DNA of 64,000 nucleotides from Mycolicibacterium sp. GF69 (lineage in GTDB: Bacteria; Actinomycetota; Actinomycetes; Mycobacteriales; Mycobacteriaceae): NCBI RefSeq assembly GCF_003284965.1, contig NZ_QMEW01000021.1, positions 1-64,000 on the forward strand, read 5' to 3'. The translations under genes were made by a program, and so were the position numbers. Below are positions 44,969 to 52,230 of the stretch, in pieces; the stretch's first letter is position 1, and each line of letters begins with the position of its first letter. A model generated the notes under the pieces. That model worked only from the letters and a program-made list of their open reading frames with translations. It was not told the DNA's origin and searched no databases.

Positions 44969-46507
44969 ATGCGGGGTTACGCGTCGGCGCTCGTCGCCGG
45001 CGCGCTCCCCGCACTCGCATTTCCGGCACCCGCCCTGTGGTGGCTGGCGTGGATCGCCCTCGTCCCGCTGCTCTTGATGCTCCGCGCTGCGCCGTCGGCC
45101 GGACAAGGCGCCGTCCGCGGCTGGCTCGGGATGGCGGCGTTCGTCGGCGCCACCCAGTACTGGCTGTGGCCCAGCACCGGTCCCCTGCTCCTGGTCCTCG
45201 CGGCCGGGCTCGGCGCCTTGTGGCTGCCGTTTGGCTGGGCGGCCCATCGTCTGCTCGCCGGTGACGTCACCGCAGGCCGGGTGTTCACCGCCATGGCGGT
45301 GCTGCCCAGCTTGTGGGTGCTTGCGGAGGCGGTCCGGTCGTGGGACCGCATCGGCGGGCCGTGGGCGGTTCTCGGCGCATCGCAGTGGAACCAACCGGCC
45401 ACCCTGGCGTCCGCGTCGCTCGGCGGCATCTGGCTGGTGAGTTTTCTGGTGGTGGCCGTCAACACCGCGGTCGTCGGAGTTCTGCTCGTGCGTTCGGTGA
45501 CGTTGGCCGCAGCGGCGGTGCTCGTACTCGCGGTCGGTCCGGCGTGGTTCTGGCTGAGCCCGGCGCCCGGCCGCAGCAGCGATGCCGGGCCGACGATCCG
45601 GGTGGCGCTTGTCCAACCGGGCGACATCGCCGAGGCGACGGCGCGGCAGGCCGCCAGTGAGGCTTTGACCGCGCAGCTGGTCGGGAGCCGCCTCGATCTC
45701 GTCGTGTGGGGCGAAAGCAGTGTCGGCGTCGACCTGACCGCACACCCCCAGGTCGCCGATCGGCTCGCCGCACTGTCCGACCGGGTGGGTGCGGACCTGC
45801 TGGTCAACGTCGACGCTCGGGCGGCATCGGGCGGAATCTACAAATCAGCGGTGCTCATCGACGCGGGCGGCGTGCGGGACTCGTACGCGAAAACACGCCT
45901 GGTGCCGTTCGGCGAGTACGTGCCGCTGCGGCCCCTGCTGCGCTGGGCCACGGAGGCGACCGATGCTGCCGGCGAAGATCGCCGACGCGGCGAGGGCCAG
46001 GTCGTCTTGCACACCGATTCGGTTGCGCTCGGCCCGCTGATCAGTTTCGAGACGTTGTTCTCCGACCTGGCGCTGCGGCAGGCGCGCCTCGGCGCCGACC
46101 TGCTCGTCTACCAGAGCTCGACGTCGTCGTACCAGGGCAGTTGGGCGCAACCGCAGTTGGCGGCCATGCCCGCCGTGCACGCGGTCGAGGTGGGGCGGCC
46201 GGCGGCGCATGCGGCGTTGTCCGGAATCAGCTCCGCGTTCGACGCGAGCGGCCGTCAGCTTGCCCGACTACCTGCCGCTGAGCGCGGCGTGGTGGTCGTG
46301 GATGTCCCACTGACTGCGCGGACCACCCTGTATCAGCGGTGGGGCAATTGGCCGATCCTGGTGGCGCTGACGGTGATTACGGCGTGGTGTGCACTATCAG
46401 CACGTCGGTCTTGGACCGGCGCGCCACGTTGGCCGGCACGGAGCCGAGCAGCCTACCGGCGATGGTGGACAGACCGACGTTGCCGACCACCAGAAGATCG
46501 GCCTTGA
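44969..46507 (+). CDS. Apolipoprotein N-acyltransferase homologue with Ser for catalytic Cys
   Basis: 512 aa. About six N-terminal membrane helices (to residue ~195), a nitrilase-fold domain (~205-440), and one more helix (WPILVALTVITAW). Lnt adds the third acyl chain to lipoproteins using a Glu-Lys-Cys triad. Glu (WGESS) and Lys (YAKTRLVPFGEYVP) are present, but the Cys position reads ISFET, a Ser at residue 359 (AGT, one base from TGT). It is therefore probably inactive or altered as an N-acyltransferase. Its last 131 bp overlap the convergent stress-protein gene, and the Arg-rich tail there looks like read-through. Confidence 0.88.
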   Translation: MRGYASALVAGALPALAFPAPALWWLAWIALVPLLLMLRAAPSAGQGAVRGWLGMAAFVGATQYWLWPSTGPLLLVLAAGLGALWLPFGWAAHRLLAGDVTAGRVFTAMAVLPSLWVLAEAVRSWDRIGGPWAVLGASQWNQPATLASASLGGIWLVSFLVVAVNTAVVGVLLVRSVTLAAAAVLVLAVGPAWFWLSPAPGRSSDAGPTIRVALVQPGDIAEATARQAASEALTAQLVGSRLDLVVWGESSVGVDLTAHPQVADRLAALSDRVGADLLVNVDARAASGGIYKSAVLIDAGGVRDSYAKTRLVPFGEYVPLRPLLRWATEATDAAGEDRRRGEGQVVLHTDSVALGPLISFETLFSDLALRQARLGADLLVYQSSTSSYQGSWAQPQLAAMPAVHAVEVGRPAAHAALSGISSAFDASGRQLARLPAAERGVVVVDVPLTARTTLYQRWGNWPILVALTVITAWCALSARRSWTGAPRWPARSRAAYRRWWTDRRCRPPEDRP

Positions 46508-46820
46508 CCTCCTCGGCCAGTTCCACCAGCGCGTCGACAGGTGCGCCGACGATCGCCTTCTCCTCCACGTTCGCAGCACCCGCTTGGTGCGCACGTTCCT
46601 TCGCCTCGCGCAAGATCGCGTAGATGGGCGCGTTGCCGGCCATCTTGTAGCCCTCGTCCTTGAGCACGTCGGCTGCTCGCTGATCCTCGGACTGGGGGAA
46701 GTACGCCGTTGCGACGATCAGCTTGGCATCGGCTCCGGCGATATGGCCGGCCTTCTCCACCGCGCGCAGCGACGAGTCCGATCCGTCCGTGCCAACCAAG
46801 ACGGTCTGATAGGCGCTCAT
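46377..46820 (-). CDS. Universal stress protein (Rv1636-like)
   Basis: 147 aa, single USP domain, from the ATG at 46820 with GGAGG six bases upstream. It starts MSAYQTVLVGTDGSDSSLRA. The ATP-binding signature GNVGLSTIAGRLLGSVPANV fits the G-2x-G-9x-G-S/T pattern. Rv1636 binds cAMP and ATP. Its 3' 131 bp lie inside the lnt-like gene on the other strand. Confidence 0.93.
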   Translation of the reverse strand: MSAYQTVLVGTDGSDSSLRAVEKAGHIAGADAKLIVATAYFPQSEDQRAADVLKDEGYKMAGNAPIYAILREAKERAHQAGAANVEEKAIVGAPVDALVELAEEVKADLLVVGNVGLSTIAGRLLGSVPANVARRSKTDVLIVHTTP

Positions 46821-47025
46821 CCACATCCTCCCAGTTTCAGTTCCTTTGCCACCCGGAACAGTAGCCGCTCGAGTGGCATTTGCCTGCGATTTCGTCCGAC
46901 TTCGCCTGCAACGTCACCCTGGGCCCGCCCGGGTGACGCCGCCTACACCCGCCGGTGTGAACCGGCCTTTGACGAGCACCCCGAGCGCGAGCACGCTAGC
47001 GTTTTGCCGTTCGTCGGAAGAACGG

Positions 47026-48579
47026 GTGGCAGGGGTGGATCTTTCGCTGGGACCGCTTCATGTCGCGCGCCTCGACAGTTCGGGATCCGTGCGGGTGGGT
47101 CGGTTCGACGCGGTGCTGGTCGCCGTGTTCGCGGTCGCGGTGTCTGCAGCCGGCGCCGCACGGCCGTCGCTGTGGTTCGACGAGGCGGCGACGATCTCCG
47201 CCTCGACCCGGTCGGTTCCCGAATTGTGTGGTCTCCTGCCCAACATCGATGCGGTGCACGGCCTGTACTACCTGCTGATGCACGGGTGGTACCTGGTGTT
47301 CCCGATCACCGAGTTCTACTCCCGGCTGTCGAGTTGTCTGGCTGTCGGTGTGGCCGCGGCGGGTGTCGTCGTGCTGGGGCGCCCCTTCACCACCCGGACG
47401 ACGGCGGTTTGCGCGGGCATCGTGTTCGCGCTTCTGCCCCGCGTCACATGGGCGGGCATCGAAACCCGGTCCTATGCGCTGACCGCCGCGGCCGCCGTAT
47501 GGCTGACCGTCCTGCTGGTCGTCACCGTACGTCGCGATTCGAAGCGGTTGTGGGCCTGCTACGGCTCGGCGGTCGTGGCGTCCGCGCTTCTGAATGTCTT
47601 CGTCGTGCTACTGGTGCTCGTGCACGCCGTGGCGCTGAGCGCGCTGTCTGCCCGGCGTGCAGCGGTGCGCCGGTGGGTCGTGACGGTCGCGGCGGCGCTC
47701 GCCGCTGTGACGCCCTTTATGGCGTTCAGCACGACGCAGATCGCCCAGGTCCGCTGGATCTCGCCGCCGGGCTGGCACACGGTCGCAGAAGTCGTGCAGG
47801 AACAGTATTTCGACCAGAGCGTGGCATTCGCCGTCACGGCCTTCGTGCTGTCGGCGTTGCCTGTCGCGCTGCGCCGGTTCCGGCCGATCGATGCCGGCGT
47901 GCGCTCGCTGGTGCTGATCAGCGCCGCGTGGATCGTGCTCCCGACGGCGACGTTGCTGCTCTACTCGGTGTTGTTGGAGCCCGTGTACTACCCGCGCTAT
48001 CTGACCTTCACCTCGCCCGCGATGGCGTTGCTGCTTGCGGTGGGGATCACCGCCGTCTCCAGGACGCGCCAGGCGATCGCCGCGGCGCTGACGGTGCTGG
48101 CAGTGGCGGCGACCCCGAATTATCTACTGGATCAGCGCGGTCCGTACGCCAAGGAGGGCATGGACTTCAGCCAGGTCGCCGATGTGCTGACCGCGCACGC
48201 CTCGACCGGCGACTGTCTGGTGCTCGACAACACCACCAACTGGGCGCCCGGCCCGATCCGCCCACTGACGGCCGCTCGCCCCGATGCGTACGCTCGGCTC
48301 GCCGATCCCGGCCGCGGTCAGCGTGCGGCGGACCGGAACCGCCTGTGGGACGCGCATCTTGGCGTCTGGGGGGTGGCCGACGGGATACGGCGCTGCACCG
48401 TGCTCTGGACGGTTTCGCAACGCGACACCACCGTCGCGGATCGCGAGAACGGGCCCGCGCTGGATCCCGGGCCGCGTCTTCGCCGCGCACCTGCCTATCG
48501 GGTACCGCAGGCGATGGGCTTCCGCATCGTGGAGCGCTGGCAGTTCAGCTTCGCGCAGGTGGTCAAGTCGACGCGGTAA
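47026..48579 (+). CDS. GT-C mannosyltransferase (Rv1635c CapA-like)
   Basis: About 517 aa from a GTG at 47026 with GGAAG before it; a GTG at 47035 is also possible. A polytopic membrane protein with about 10 helices. The GT-C signature Asp-Glu lies in the first outer loop (SLWFDEAATISASTRS). These enzymes use polyprenyl-phospho-mannose. Rv1635c, next to the Rv1636 stress protein in M. tuberculosis as here, adds the mannose cap of lipoarabinomannan. The same role here is inferred from position and family only. Confidence 0.87.
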   Translation: MAGVDLSLGPLHVARLDSSGSVRVGRFDAVLVAVFAVAVSAAGAARPSLWFDEAATISASTRSVPELCGLLPNIDAVHGLYYLLMHGWYLVFPITEFYSRLSSCLAVGVAAAGVVVLGRPFTTRTTAVCAGIVFALLPRVTWAGIETRSYALTAAAAVWLTVLLVVTVRRDSKRLWACYGSAVVASALLNVFVVLLVLVHAVALSALSARRAAVRRWVVTVAAALAAVTPFMAFSTTQIAQVRWISPPGWHTVAEVVQEQYFDQSVAFAVTAFVLSALPVALRRFRPIDAGVRSLVLISAAWIVLPTATLLLYSVLLEPVYYPRYLTFTSPAMALLLAVGITAVSRTRQAIAAALTVLAVAATPNYLLDQRGPYAKEGMDFSQVADVLTAHASTGDCLVLDNTTNWAPGPIRPLTAARPDAYARLADPGRGQRAADRNRLWDAHLGVWGVADGIRRCTVLWTVSQRDTTVADRENGPALDPGPRLRRAPAYRVPQAMGFRIVERWQFSFAQVVKSTR

Positions 48580-48614
48580 CGCGTGATCGTGGCGGGAACG
48601 GGTAATCGTCGGTA

Positions 48615-49277
48615 ATGCCCGCACGGCCAGCCCACTCCGCCGCGGAGTTCGTCCCGGACACTCGCGACCTCGACGACCTCGCCGCCGCCGCCGCCGGATG
48701 CAAAGGCTGCGATCTCTACCTCGACGCCACGCAGACGGTGTTCGGCAGCGGCAGGGCGGACGCCGACATGATGCTGGTCGGCGAACAGCCCGGCGATCAG
48801 GAGGACAAGAAAGGCGCGCCGTTCGTCGGCCCCGCGGGCAAGCTGCTGGACAAGGCGTTGGTGGAGGCCGGGATCGACCGCGAGCGTGTCTATGTGACCA
48901 ATGCGGTCAAGCACTTCAAGTTCACGCTGCCCGAACGCGGGAAGCGCCGCATCCACAAGACGCCCGGCCGCACCGAGGTGGTGGCCTGTCGGCCGTGGTT
49001 ACTCGCGGAATTGGACGCGGTCAGACCCGAGGTGTTGGTGCTGATGGGAGCTACCGCTGCGAAGTCGTTGATGGGAGCTACTTTTCGGCTGACTGCCCAC
49101 CGCGGTGAGGCGCTTCGACTGCCAGCCGCCGACAAGATCCCCACCGGGGTGGACGTCGCTGTCACCGTCCATCCGTCGTCGGTGCTGCGCGGGCCGCCCC
49201 AAGATCGTCAGCAATCATTCGACGCGCTAGTGGCCGATCTGCATTTCGCCGCCGGATTACGTTCCCACGCAGTGTGA
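48615..49277 (+). CDS. udgX: UdgX-type uracil-DNA glycosylase
   Basis: 220 aa, family 4-like UDG with Fe-S Cys pair CKGC (29, 32) and a further Cys in VVACRPWL. Motif A is GEQPGDQED and motif B HPSSVLRG. The loop GKRRIHKTPGRTE is the mark of UdgX; its His (residue 114) forms a covalent bond with the abasic sugar after uracil is cut, leaving a lasting protein-DNA adduct. M. tuberculosis lacks it, while M. smegmatis has it. A 27-bp-spaced repeat (LMGAT twice) is described in the findings. Confidence 0.94.
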   Translation: MPARPAHSAAEFVPDTRDLDDLAAAAAGCKGCDLYLDATQTVFGSGRADADMMLVGEQPGDQEDKKGAPFVGPAGKLLDKALVEAGIDRERVYVTNAVKHFKFTLPERGKRRIHKTPGRTEVVACRPWLLAELDAVRPEVLVLMGATAAKSLMGATFRLTAHRGEALRLPAADKIPTGVDVAVTVHPSSVLRGPPQDRQQSFDALVADLHFAAGLRSHAV

Positions 49278-49294
49278 TCGGCCTCGGTCACCGG

Positions 49295-49561
49295 CTAACA
49301 GGCCGCCGGCGGCACCCACATCGAGACGGCGGGCGGGACCCACGCACAGTGACTGCCATATCGCGGTCCGTCCCAGCGACCCCGATGCCAGTCGTTGTTC
49401 CAGTCCTCCCAGTCGTGATCGTGCTTGTGGAGCTTCCACGCCACCCCGGGCGAATCAGGGACTGCCGAGTCTGCGCTGGCTACCCCCGAACCGATACCGA
49501 CGGCTGCGCCGGCGAGTGCGCCGACGATCGCCAGTTCGGCTCCGAACTTCATCCGTGTCAC
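49295..49561 (-). CDS. Small secreted protein, His/Asp/Trp-rich
   Basis: 88 aa from a GTG at 49561, with AAGGGA six bases before it; an ATG at 49552 is the alternative. A signal peptide (KFGAELAIVGALAGAAVGIG, cut near ASA-D) is followed by a ~50-aa mature part with HKHDHDWEDWNNDWHRGRW and two Cys in SHCAWVPP and PPAAC. No family known; the HKHDHD run might bind metal. It is convergent with udgX. Confidence 0.75.
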   Translation of the reverse strand: MTRMKFGAELAIVGALAGAAVGIGSGVASADSAVPDSPGVAWKLHKHDHDWEDWNNDWHRGRWDGPRYGSHCAWVPPAVSMWVPPAAC

Positions 49562-49833
49562 GATTAATCCCTTACTGCTGCATCGAATTCGGTAACCGAC
49601 CCGAGGACACCCTATCCCCGATGCGGCCATCGAGTCGAAGCTGATTACCTCGGGTTGCCTCTTGCGCCGGGGACAGCAAAGCACCGTGTCGATCGCTTAC
49701 ATCAGGTGCTCTGTGCACTGTCGGATTCGCGCGGCTGCTGGCAATACGAGGCTCGATCGACACGCCGCACTAACGATCACCGCGATTCAAACGCTGGGCG
49801 GGCGCCTGTCGCGCTGGCACAGTGTCTTGTGAT

Positions 49834-49904
49834 GCGGGTGTGGCTGAGTGGCTAGGCACCGGCCTGCAAAGCCGTCTACACGGGTTCGAATCCCGTCACT
49901 CGCT
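49834..49904 (+). tRNA. tRNA-Cys (GCA)
   Basis: Cloverleaf read by eye. The acceptor GCGGGTG (49834-49840) pairs with CACTCGC (49897-49903), with T as discriminator base. The anticodon loop CTGCAAA gives GCA, and the T arm is ACGGG-TTCGAAT-CCCGT. CCA is not encoded. The anticodon stem has a C-T mismatch at its outermost pair (CCGGC/GCCGT). The exporter gene ends on the next base, on the other strand. Confidence 0.95.
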
Positions 49905-51317
49905 CTACGGCTGGACAGGCCGTCCGCTTCGCGTCGAGGCCACGACGCCGACCGCGGCCAGTCCTGCGAACACCGCCAGCAGCCACCGCGCGGGCGTGGC
50001 ATCGCCGGTGTCGGCCAGGTTGACCACCACACCGGCCAAGCCGGCGCCGAACGCGCCGGAGATCAACTGCACGGTGTTGATCGCGGCGGCGGCCGTGGGC
50101 CCCTCGGCCGGGTCCTTCACGCGGCTCATCGCCCAAGCGGACAGGTGCGGCCAGGCGATCCCGACCCCGGCGCCCGTCACGATCAGCGCGATCGCCCACA
50201 CGGCGATCACGACGGGCGGCGCGTCGTCGCGCATGGTCGCCGCCGCGAGGGCAAGACCCGCCGCCATCACCGCGGGCGCGATCGCGACCGTGCGCTTGAT
50301 CACCCGCGGGTCACCGACCGATGCACTGCCGATTTCACCCACCGTCCAGCCCAGCGCCAGCCCCGCGCCCAGAAAGCCCGCCGCCACAGGAGTGAGATGT
50401 GCCAGCCGCTGGCCGAACAGCGGCACGTACATGTCCGCCATCGTCGCGGCCATCAGCACACCGAGCGTCAGGTAGATCCACTTCAACGGGCCGCGCCCAA
50501 AGGTGCTGGGCGGCAATACCGCAGCGGATGCCGCAGCACTTTGCCGCCGGTCGACGACCAGGAAGGCCGCGACCAGAATCACACCGATGCCCAGCAGCGC
50601 GACAGTGGCCCGGACGTCACGCGGCAACCCGGCCACACTGACTGCCAGCGCCGCGCCACCCAAAAGGATCAGCGACCACACCGGTATTCGTGTCTTCGGC
50701 ACATCGACGTCGGCGTCGCGGCGCGCGGGCAAGGCCAACGGCACCAGCACACCGATCGCCGCGGTCAGGATGGCCAGCGCACCGAATGCCCAACGCCACG
50801 AACCATACTGGGAGAAGAGGCCGCCGGCGGCGGGCCCCAGCAGCGTTCCGACCCCCCACATCGCCGATACCAGCGCCGAGGCCTTGGTCCACAACCGCTC
50901 GGGCAGCGCGGTGTTGATCACCGCATAGCCAAGTCCGGCCAACAGCCCGCCTGCCAAGCCCTGAACCGTGCGACCGACGAGCAGCGCCGCCATGGTCGGC
51001 GCCATCGCGCAGGCCACACTGCCGGCGCCGAATACGCTGAGCGTCAACAGATACGACGTCCGCGGACCGAAGCGCATCAGCGTCGAGTGCACGGTGGTCG
51101 CCGCGACCACCGAGGCGACGAGGTACACCGTCGTCACCCACGCGTACAACCGGTGACCGCCGATGTCCGCCACGGCACTCGGCATGAGGCTGATGGTGAG
51201 GAACTCGTTGGTAGCGTACAGCGCGACGCCGCCGGCGAGCACGGCGCTGGCGCCCAGGTACTTCGGTCCCAGCAGGTCGCGCCAGCGCCCCGTGGCAGTC
51301 GTCGCCGCGTCGGTCAC
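49905..51317 (-). CDS. MFS drug exporter (Rv1634-like)
   Basis: 470 aa from a GTG at 51317. Major facilitator with about 14 membrane helices. Motif-like segments are RFGPRTSYLLTLSVFGAGSV and the drug-proton antiporter region VGRTVQGLAGGLLAGLGYAV. Rv1634 exports fluoroquinolones among others. TAACCT ends 7 nt before the GTG, so the message is leaderless. See the promoter entry for the likely MerR-type control. The stop codon touches the tRNA-Cys gene. Confidence 0.93.
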   Translation of the reverse strand: MTDAATTATGRWRDLLGPKYLGASAVLAGGVALYATNEFLTISLMPSAVADIGGHRLYAWVTTVYLVASVVAATTVHSTLMRFGPRTSYLLTLSVFGAGSVACAMAPTMAALLVGRTVQGLAGGLLAGLGYAVINTALPERLWTKASALVSAMWGVGTLLGPAAGGLFSQYGSWRWAFGALAILTAAIGVLVPLALPARRDADVDVPKTRIPVWSLILLGGAALAVSVAGLPRDVRATVALLGIGVILVAAFLVVDRRQSAAASAAVLPPSTFGRGPLKWIYLTLGVLMAATMADMYVPLFGQRLAHLTPVAAGFLGAGLALGWTVGEIGSASVGDPRVIKRTVAIAPAVMAAGLALAAATMRDDAPPVVIAVWAIALIVTGAGVGIAWPHLSAWAMSRVKDPAEGPTAAAAINTVQLISGAFGAGLAGVVVNLADTGDATPARWLLAVFAGLAAVGVVASTRSGRPVQP

Positions 51318-51324
51318 GCCGCAC

Positions 51325-51355
51325 AGGTTACGAGCTCAACCTTTGTTGAGGTCAA
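51325..51355 (-). promoter_or_regulatory. 19-bp-spacer promoter with internal dyad, MerR/SoxR-like
   Basis: On the minus strand TTGACC (51355-51350), exactly 19 nt, then TAACCT (51330-51325). The spacer holds CTCAAC-AAAG-GTTGAG, a perfect 6-4-6 dyad. Over-long 19-nt spacers with a centred dyad are the hallmark of MerR-family control. The arm CCTCAA...TTGAG resembles the SoxR box CCTCAAGTTAACTTGAGG. No MerR-type gene lies nearby. Confidence 0.65.
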
Positions 51356-51361
51356 GCGTGG

Positions 51362-52159
51362 TCAGCCGGCCGGTGTGATCAGCCCGTAGTGCCCGTCGTA
51401 GCGGTGGTAGAGCACGCCGGCCCGACCTTGCGCCGCGTCGATGAAGAACATGAACGGCAGGCCCAGTAAACCCATCCGCTCCGCGGCCTGCTCGACGGTG
51501 ATGCAGGGCGCGGGTTGGGGGCTGATGGTCAACGCGAGCTCAAACGGTGCGAGCTGTTCTTCCGAGGCCGGCTGAACCTGCGCCAGGCGATGGCCCGTCG
51601 GGCCGTCCTTGTAGAGGACGCTGGCCATACCGGTGCGTTGCTCGGTGAACAGGTGGAAGTCGTAGTCGAGCAGCTCCATTTCCACCGCCGCCTCGTCCAC
51701 CGTGCACGGCGCGAGGGCGAACGACTTGTGCCGGACGACCTGGCGCTCCTCGGGGGCCACGGCCAGCCGGCCGGGCCGGTGATCCGGTTCGGCGTCGGTG
51801 TCGTGTGGAATCCGTATCGATCGCCCGTCGCGGCGAGCTTCCCAGTGGTCGGCGGCCCGGCGGAGCCGACGCCGAAGCCGTTCGTCCAGCCGATCGATCG
51901 CATCGCGCGCGGTCTCGCCCTCGGCTTCCGCCCGCACCAACCGGCCGTCCATGTCGAGATTGGCCTGGGTGATCACCGGGCGTTCCAGAGCCGGATCCCC
52001 CGGCCGGCTCAGTTTGACGTGTGCGTGCAGCAACGGCCGGTGCAGGAATCGGCGCAGATCCTCGATTTTGGTCCGCGCGTACTCGTCGGCACCTGGAAGG
52101 TTTCCGCGCACCGTCACGTCGACATGGACTGGAAATTCGATATCGGTTCTGTCGCTCAT
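51362..52159 (-). CDS. Ribosome hibernation factor, RafH type (S30AE family)
   Basis: 265 aa. The N-terminal ~110 residues are the HPF/YfiA ribosome-binding fold (VHVDVTVRGNLPGADEYART, ending in a basic RLRRRLRRAADHWEARRD). Two C-terminal dimerisation-type modules follow in tandem: DEAAVEMELLDYDFHLF...GMASVLYKDG and QAAERMGLLGLPFMFF...YDGHYGLITPAG. Ordinary long HPF has one such module; two are found in the hypoxia-induced RafH of mycobacteria. A DosR-like box precedes it. It would hold idle 70S ribosomes in dormancy. Confidence 0.88.
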   Translation of the reverse strand: MSDRTDIEFPVHVDVTVRGNLPGADEYARTKIEDLRRFLHRPLLHAHVKLSRPGDPALERPVITQANLDMDGRLVRAEAEGETARDAIDRLDERLRRRLRRAADHWEARRDGRSIRIPHDTDAEPDHRPGRLAVAPEERQVVRHKSFALAPCTVDEAAVEMELLDYDFHLFTEQRTGMASVLYKDGPTGHRLAQVQPASEEQLAPFELALTISPQPAPCITVEQAAERMGLLGLPFMFFIDAAQGRAGVLYHRYDGHYGLITPAG

Positions 52160-52194
52160 ACTTTCGTTGTACGCGACAAGATCGTTCGGTGCTA

Positions 52195-52208
52195 GGGACG
52201 AAGGTCAC
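52195..52208 (-). promoter_or_regulatory. DosR-like box before the hibernation factor gene
   Basis: The minus strand reads GTGACCTTCGTCCC, matching 11 of 14 positions of the DosR core GGGACTWWAGTCCC. It lies 36-49 nt before the ATG of the RafH-like gene, in the short gap behind uvrB. This fits RafH being a member of the DosR (hypoxia) regulon. Confidence 0.65.
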
Positions 52209-52230
52209 CGAGCACGATGGTCTCGGGACG

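Noticed and set aside
46389..48605. 738-aa plus-strand frame across the stress-protein and CapA-like genes
   Set aside because: Arg-rich low-complexity translation and antisense to the USP gene; the 517-aa frame has regular membrane helices and a GT-C motif.
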